Of a DNA stretch of 64,000 nt, positions 61,301 through 64,000 are shown one piece after another. The stretch spans positions 626,545 through 690,544 of the forward strand of contig CAXAMN010023328.1 of NCBI GenBank assembly GCA_963970005.1, written 5' to 3'. A model generated the notes under the pieces. The model saw nothing but the letters and a program-made list of their open reading frames with translations. It was not told the DNA's origin and did not search any database. The translations under genes and the position numbers were made by a program. Origin of the DNA: Durusdinium trenchii (Eukaryota > Sar > Dinophyceae > Suessiales > Symbiodiniaceae). Within the stretch, counting starts at the first letter, position 1; every line of letters starts with the position of its first letter.

Positions 61301-63530
61301 TAGTCCCATGCATGGAGCGAAGATCACCAGCAGTGAACCCGTCACTACCACGAGCACTTCCAGACTTCACACCTCGAAGCATGTCACGCCAAGAATCCTC
61401 AGTGAAATCTTGATAAGGACAGCTAGGGCAATCCTCCAAACAAGTCACAAAGCGGCAGGCTTGATCCCACTGCTCGTCATCCTCAGGATCATCACGACCC
61501 CAAAAAGCAGACCAAGCATCCCCAGCCTCTTGAATCATCGATTGAACATCGACCGTATAGTGTTTCTGCGTAATGACAAGCTCCTGAGTACGCAGCTTCA
61601 GTGGTGCATCCAAAAGAAGGAAAGGCGCATCAATTGAGCGAAGAAACACCTGTTGATCCTGAAAAGAAACCGGGAGCCCGGCACGAAAACAGGTCAAATC
61701 ACCCTGGCATCGAACCCGCAAAAGACCAGTTTTAGGCCATCTTTGACGACAAACCTGAATGGCGCTGGTATGAGCAAAGGCAAACAAAGGTGGGGATTGA
61801 TACTCCCGAATGGAACCAAAAGCTCTTTTGCCACCTTTATTGCAGTCAAAAACCATAGCGGAAGCAAACTTTCGGCATTCCTGAAGTCGGACCTGCTGCT
61901 CTTGAGTCCGCACAAGAGTGGAAAGTTCAGCAAGAATCTCAGAAACGAAAGGGCGGCTCGGCAAAGGAGTAGGGAGAAAAATCCTCAAGTGCCGGAGCGA
62001 CCACTGTGGAAATCCTCCAGGAAACCCATTCGCAGCTCGAATAGCCACCCAAAGCTCCTCACAAATGGCAGCTGAAGTCCGGGAATGTAGTTTCTCCAGA
62101 TTAGCCATCAAACCCAAAAGACTGGAAAGGCGGCGAACTTGCTTGACCTTCAAACGCAGATCACGGTCTGGCTGGAGCACCGAGCATTGGTACTCACCCT
62201 CCCTGGCCCGAGCAACCACAGGTCCCACCGCTCGAATTCTGCGAAAGAGCGGGCCACGACATCGCCCAAGGTACGAACGAGAAACAGGGCGAGGTTCGCC
62301 TGTCGGAGTCACACTGCTTTGAGCAAGAGCCTCATCAAAAGCAACTGCAAAACAATGCAGGGCATCGGCCGGGGAATGTGCAGCAATGGCACGTCCAAAT
62401 TTGCCACAACGCTTCTTGCAAGAATCCTCACAAGCACTGTCAAAAGTGTCCGGATCAATGAGCAAAGATGAGGAATCCCTTGGCAGATGCCACACAATAC
62501 GATCACGCACCAGTACATCGAGGTCGAAGTGCGCTTCCAGCACAGGATGCGCAGCAAAAGTGTGGAGCTTGCACGTTTGACAAAGGGTCATTGCTGCAGC
62601 CGCCTGATCATTTCCAAGGATGAAAGACTTCCGGGCTGCACCATTGGAGTTCCAAGAAGTATAACCAGGCTCACCCCCTAAGAGTTGGCAAGAGTGATCC
62701 GCCAAATCACGCCATCCCATTCGTACAAGCATAGGCCAATGAGGGAGCTCAGCGATGTCAACATTGAAATCTCCCATGATGATGGCCGGGCCTCTGTAAA
62801 CAGCAGCTCGCTGGACAGCTGTCTGCATGATCTCTTGTAGCAAAGCCCAAGGATTCTCATGTGAGCGATGCTTGGTCGGACCATAAAGGACTGCCACATA
62901 GATGTCCAAGCCAAAACCTAAGGAGCAGACTCCGTCACAAAAACGAGTCGAAGTTGCCACAGCATCAGGCAAAGACTGTGGATATGGCCTGATGGGCCAA
63001 GCTGAAATCAGAGCCGTACCACCAGCACGCCCACGAAAGCCACCACTGGAGCCCAAATGCTGAACTGGATCACTGGAACGAAAAAAGAGGCCAGCTTTTC
63101 GACAGTCAGCACGAAGGCTTGTCAGTGCCTCGGAAGTGGCAGAAGTCTCACTGGCCCCCCAGATTCCCGGGCCCCATTGCTGTATAGTGGGCATGTGCCC
63201 CCAAAGCTGAGTAGGATTGAAGGAACCAATAGTCAAAGGTCCAGGATGCAAGGCCTCCCCAATCCGAACAGGACCAAAGAAAGTGTCATGTATCAAAGTC
63301 TTCCGCACACACCGCCCATAGCAGGCAGCAGAGTTGGAAGAACAATCACCAGCACAAAAATCGTCAAACCACAAGAATTCCGAATACTGCAATGAATTGG
63401 CATAAGAATGCTCGAAGGTAGAAGGCGAGCATGTCAAATTGGGCATCAAATTCAGCACTGTGTTGGACAACTGCTGAGCACAAGCGTCACTGTAACGCAA
63501 GAAAAAACCCAGAATCATCCAAAGTCTCAT
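58326..63530 (-). CDS. LINE-type retrotransposon ORF2 (endonuclease-RT-RNase H)
   Basis: 1734 uninterrupted codons. N-terminal box RIGEALHPGP (about 89-98), familiar from dinoflagellate LINE proteins. APE-like endonuclease about 100-340: ASETSAT, IIMGDFNVDI (about 251-260) and the terminal HFDLDV. RT about 715-1010: GSDGFTAGDLRSMH, RPITVLSRLYRCW, AVLDIIKCYNAVPRW (motif A), GIPEGCAFAV (motif B), FYADNWGVIA (motif C, about 946-955) and a GADLGCDMAY end. A Cys/His cluster (CPSCSSRDGRDHRILECDGH) is at about 1268-1287. RNase H is about 1343-1495, with all acidic residues: YTDGS, GEAMA, FADCEA, VDADAKSA, plus HKVKAHVRW. Motif C is YADN rather than YADD. The long intact frame suggests recent activity. 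The ATG at 63530 is plausible, but the frame is open upstream to a UGA at 63603. Confidence 0.9.
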   Translation of the reverse strand: MRLWMILGFFLRYSDACAQQLSNTVLNLMPNLTCSPSTFEHSYANSLQYSEFLWFDDFCAGDCSSNSAACYGRCVRKTLIHDTFFGPVRIGEALHPGPLTIGSFNPTQLWGHMPTIQQWGPGIWGASETSATSEALTSLRADCRKAGLFFRSSDPVQHLGSSGGFRGRAGGTALISAWPIRPYPQSLPDAVATSTRFCDGVCSLGFGLDIYVAVLYGPTKHRSHENPWALLQEIMQTAVQRAAVYRGPAIIMGDFNVDIAELPHWPMLVRMGWRDLADHSCQLLGGEPGYTSWNSNGAARKSFILGNDQAAAAMTLCQTCKLHTFAAHPVLEAHFDLDVLVRDRIVWHLPRDSSSLLIDPDTFDSACEDSCKKRCGKFGRAIAAHSPADALHCFAVAFDEALAQSSVTPTGEPRPVSRSYLGRCRGPLFRRIRAVGPVVARAREGEYQCSVLQPDRDLRLKVKQVRRLSSLLGLMANLEKLHSRTSAAICEELWVAIRAANGFPGGFPQWSLRHLRIFLPTPLPSRPFVSEILAELSTLVRTQEQQVRLQECRKFASAMVFDCNKGGKRAFGSIREYQSPPLFAFAHTSAIQVCRQRWPKTGLLRVRCQGDLTCFRAGLPVSFQDQQVFLRSIDAPFLLLDAPLKLRTQELVITQKHYTVDVQSMIQEAGDAWSAFWGRDDPEDDEQWDQACRFVTCLEDCPSCPYQDFTEDSWRDMLRGVKSGSARGSDGFTAGDLRSMHGTILQWLFQIFRLAEAGVGWPARLLQAKVTLLAKSDEVPLDPLATRPITVLSRLYRCWSRFRSLQVLAYLRTLMPASIAGGLAGSSADMLAAFTLCTLEDARMANVERCGAVLDIIKCYNAVPRWPLIALLARIGLPREYVVAFAEALRHLVRHLEILGQTSPDGVPSSTGIPEGCAFAVACMASISFLASRVVQADDSTVEAAFYADNWGVIADSVPELHAALQKLTTMLAAWRMDLSVPKSWLWGSHGSTRKDLESLQIDGQLFPVLRAGADLGCDMAYTGKVSKKVTRKRWGKAKSCLAKLRNKRYLPRSFKVTMARSAGLGKALYGAELVHTTNLQWKELRGPIGRSMGYVGSGGSTLLALAVFDPDLDPQFANLVRTLRFWRRFMRIFPGMRTSFLDHLVISAASGKSGPAQALRKTFLAVGITPLAEGFLVLESGLRVAWLHDSWGALHSFLTVAWRQHVCRALAHRRDFDLSSFDPEPCLASLKDMTPQEQGILRTVVGGKNITHEVLTRYAAQVKSDRCPSCSSRDGRDHRILECDGHARVRTDCALTLRWLRQRPMATLHYGLCPAVDDLWLWKQEACGDFPALQLPSPSTSGQVYTDGSCFFNTQRTFAIAGFAVRRVAGKKSFLVAKGLVPGIDQTPYRGEAMAVLWALQNFSRLDLFADCEAVLFRFRKLLSRRLSLDAYVYEGHDDIWTRIWWHVLQRPPDSIVTHKVKAHVRWQSVSDPVLRDEARLNGLVDADAKSAIQDHPSGIFRRLEKASQQHAHLCAGVRAIHRFWATSCKQSLAEQPSERHLQGWQLPDPALLIPDGEVVALVPFDVDALMAQGFPFGRLFCQRLCTWWNNLTWCQHSEPISILELYADFSLQTRSTTPVRTSKKPLRWELRDQSVAADLASKTLGAQLRIWGLVLKWLFEVQPEGFPSAWIPRCSSMLIFGYKRYFSGFNCRPKLAYSSLAALWHYLHPPEGNLHQLTRLWPPASKAALGGA

Positions 63531-63602
63531 CCAAATCGAGGATCGGGCAAAAGGCCGCCCTGAAGGACGAACCCCGTGTGAATGGCGGCCATGCCCCCAC
63601 CG

Positions 63603-63605
63603 TCA
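63603..63605 (-). promoter_or_regulatory. In-frame UGA between LINE ORF1 and ORF2
   Basis: CTG TGA CGG. ORF1 and ORF2 are in the same frame with 24 open codons between this stop and the ORF2 ATG. As in the Penelope-like element, the stop is UGA followed by C. Confidence 0.5.
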
Positions 63606-63998
63606 CAGTGCACCATCAGTCTCCTTGCGGGCACGCTTTCCCATGCCCACGCTCTCTTCAACTTCAGCGAGCCGACCAACGACATCACTTTTGATGGTGT
63701 CGAGCTTGGAGTTCATGTTCTTCTCCATTTGTCCCATCAAGCGCTCCATGGATGCAACCAATGTTTGGGTAGTAGCTGCATTGGATTTCTCCAACTCATG
63801 CAACTTCTGCTTGGTGAAGGAGGCCTCCTCACGCATGTGCTCGACACTCTGAGCAGTTGCATTGATCTTATCCTCATTGGCCTTCTGAAGAGCCAGGACT
63901 GTATCATTGAGCTTGTCCATCTTATCATGAGCCTGGCGAAGCTGAGCACCAACCTCAGCTGCAATCTGAGCCTGAATCTCGCACTTGACTTCAGCCAT
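63603..63998 (-). CDS. LINE ORF1 C-terminal part, coiled-coil protein
   Basis: 131 codons visible and probably continuing beyond the window edge, since the Met at 63998 is two bases from the end. Nearly all is a heptad-patterned coiled coil (LRQAHDKMDKLNDTVLALQK; MERLMGQMEKNMNSKLDTIK), ending in a basic KRARK patch. ORF1 proteins of LINEs commonly use a coiled coil for trimerisation and a basic region for RNA binding. A family RRM or zinc knuckle is not visible in this part. Confidence 0.6.
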   Translation of the reverse strand: MAEVKCEIQAQIAAEVGAQLRQAHDKMDKLNDTVLALQKANEDKINATAQSVEHMREEASFTKQKLHELEKSNAATTQTLVASMERLMGQMEKNMNSKLDTIKSDVVGRLAEVEESVGMGKRARKETDGAL

Positions 63999-64000
63999 AC

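Larger units (their letters stand above)
58326..64000 (-). mobile_element. LINE-type non-LTR retrotransposon, 5' end beyond window
   Basis: ORF1 end, in-frame UGA and complete ORF2 on the minus strand. The 3' UTR and tail are not delimited and no target duplication was identified. The element starts beyond position 64000. Confidence 0.85.

Noticed and set aside
1..64000. CRISPR arrays, tRNA, rRNA, complete spliced-leader RNA gene
   Set aside because: No regular spacer-repeat arrays, cloverleaf, rRNA core or full-length leader followed by a donor was recognised by eye on either strand.

Overview
The window looks like nuclear DNA of a dinoflagellate, most likely a Symbiodiniaceae-type alga. 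Evidence: very sparse coding, short GC-rich exons lost in long introns and intergenic DNA, many (TA)n/(GA)n/poly-G tracts, degenerate retroelements, and motifs resembling the dinoflagellate trans-spliced leader. No bacterial operons, rRNA or tRNA genes were recognised. A 100-base assembly gap lies at 32817-32916.

Layout. 1-2.7 kb: imperfect tandem repeats built around a GGTGTGCCATGGGG motif and GCT-rich blocks. 6.4-8.3 kb: a tail of a Ty1/copia-like Pol and a frameshifted unknown gene. 10-20 kb: mostly non-coding, with isolated exon-like segments and an 88-bp palindromic element whose second copy is at 34.3 kb. 22.3-28.8 kb (+): at least eight short segments that, read in order, resemble one intron-rich glycosyltransferase of the Gly_transf_sug/Caps_synth type. 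29-41 kb (+): further exon-like segments, including a signal-peptide first exon, an F-box-like start and a clear 83-codon terminal exon.

41142-54608 (minus): the most remarkable object, a 13.5-kb retroelement bounded by 400-bp direct repeats differing at one base. Its 3' part encodes a GIY-YIG endonuclease followed by a reverse transcriptase, the order of permuted Penelope-like elements, with the direct repeats acting as pseudo-LTRs. The GIY-YIG frame has no ATG of its own: it continues, in frame, a 427-residue upstream ORF across one UGA. The RT lies one base out of frame (+1). Upstream are six more cistrons on the same strand (A to F): two clearly paralogous RS-tailed proteins, probably a third relative, a Myb/SANT-like protein and others. 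Each of the six has, 34-58 nt before its ATG, a motif resembling the dinoflagellate spliced leader (TCCGYAGCCATTTTG). This suggests a polycistronic retroelement assembled from, or expressed as, trans-spliced mRNAs.

58326-64000 (minus): an intact LINE-type retrotransposon ORF2 (APE-like endonuclease, RT, Cys/His cluster, RNase H; 1734 codons) and the end of a coiled-coil ORF1 that precedes it in the same frame across a single UGA. Both retroelement RTs have D-N instead of D-D in the catalytic box.
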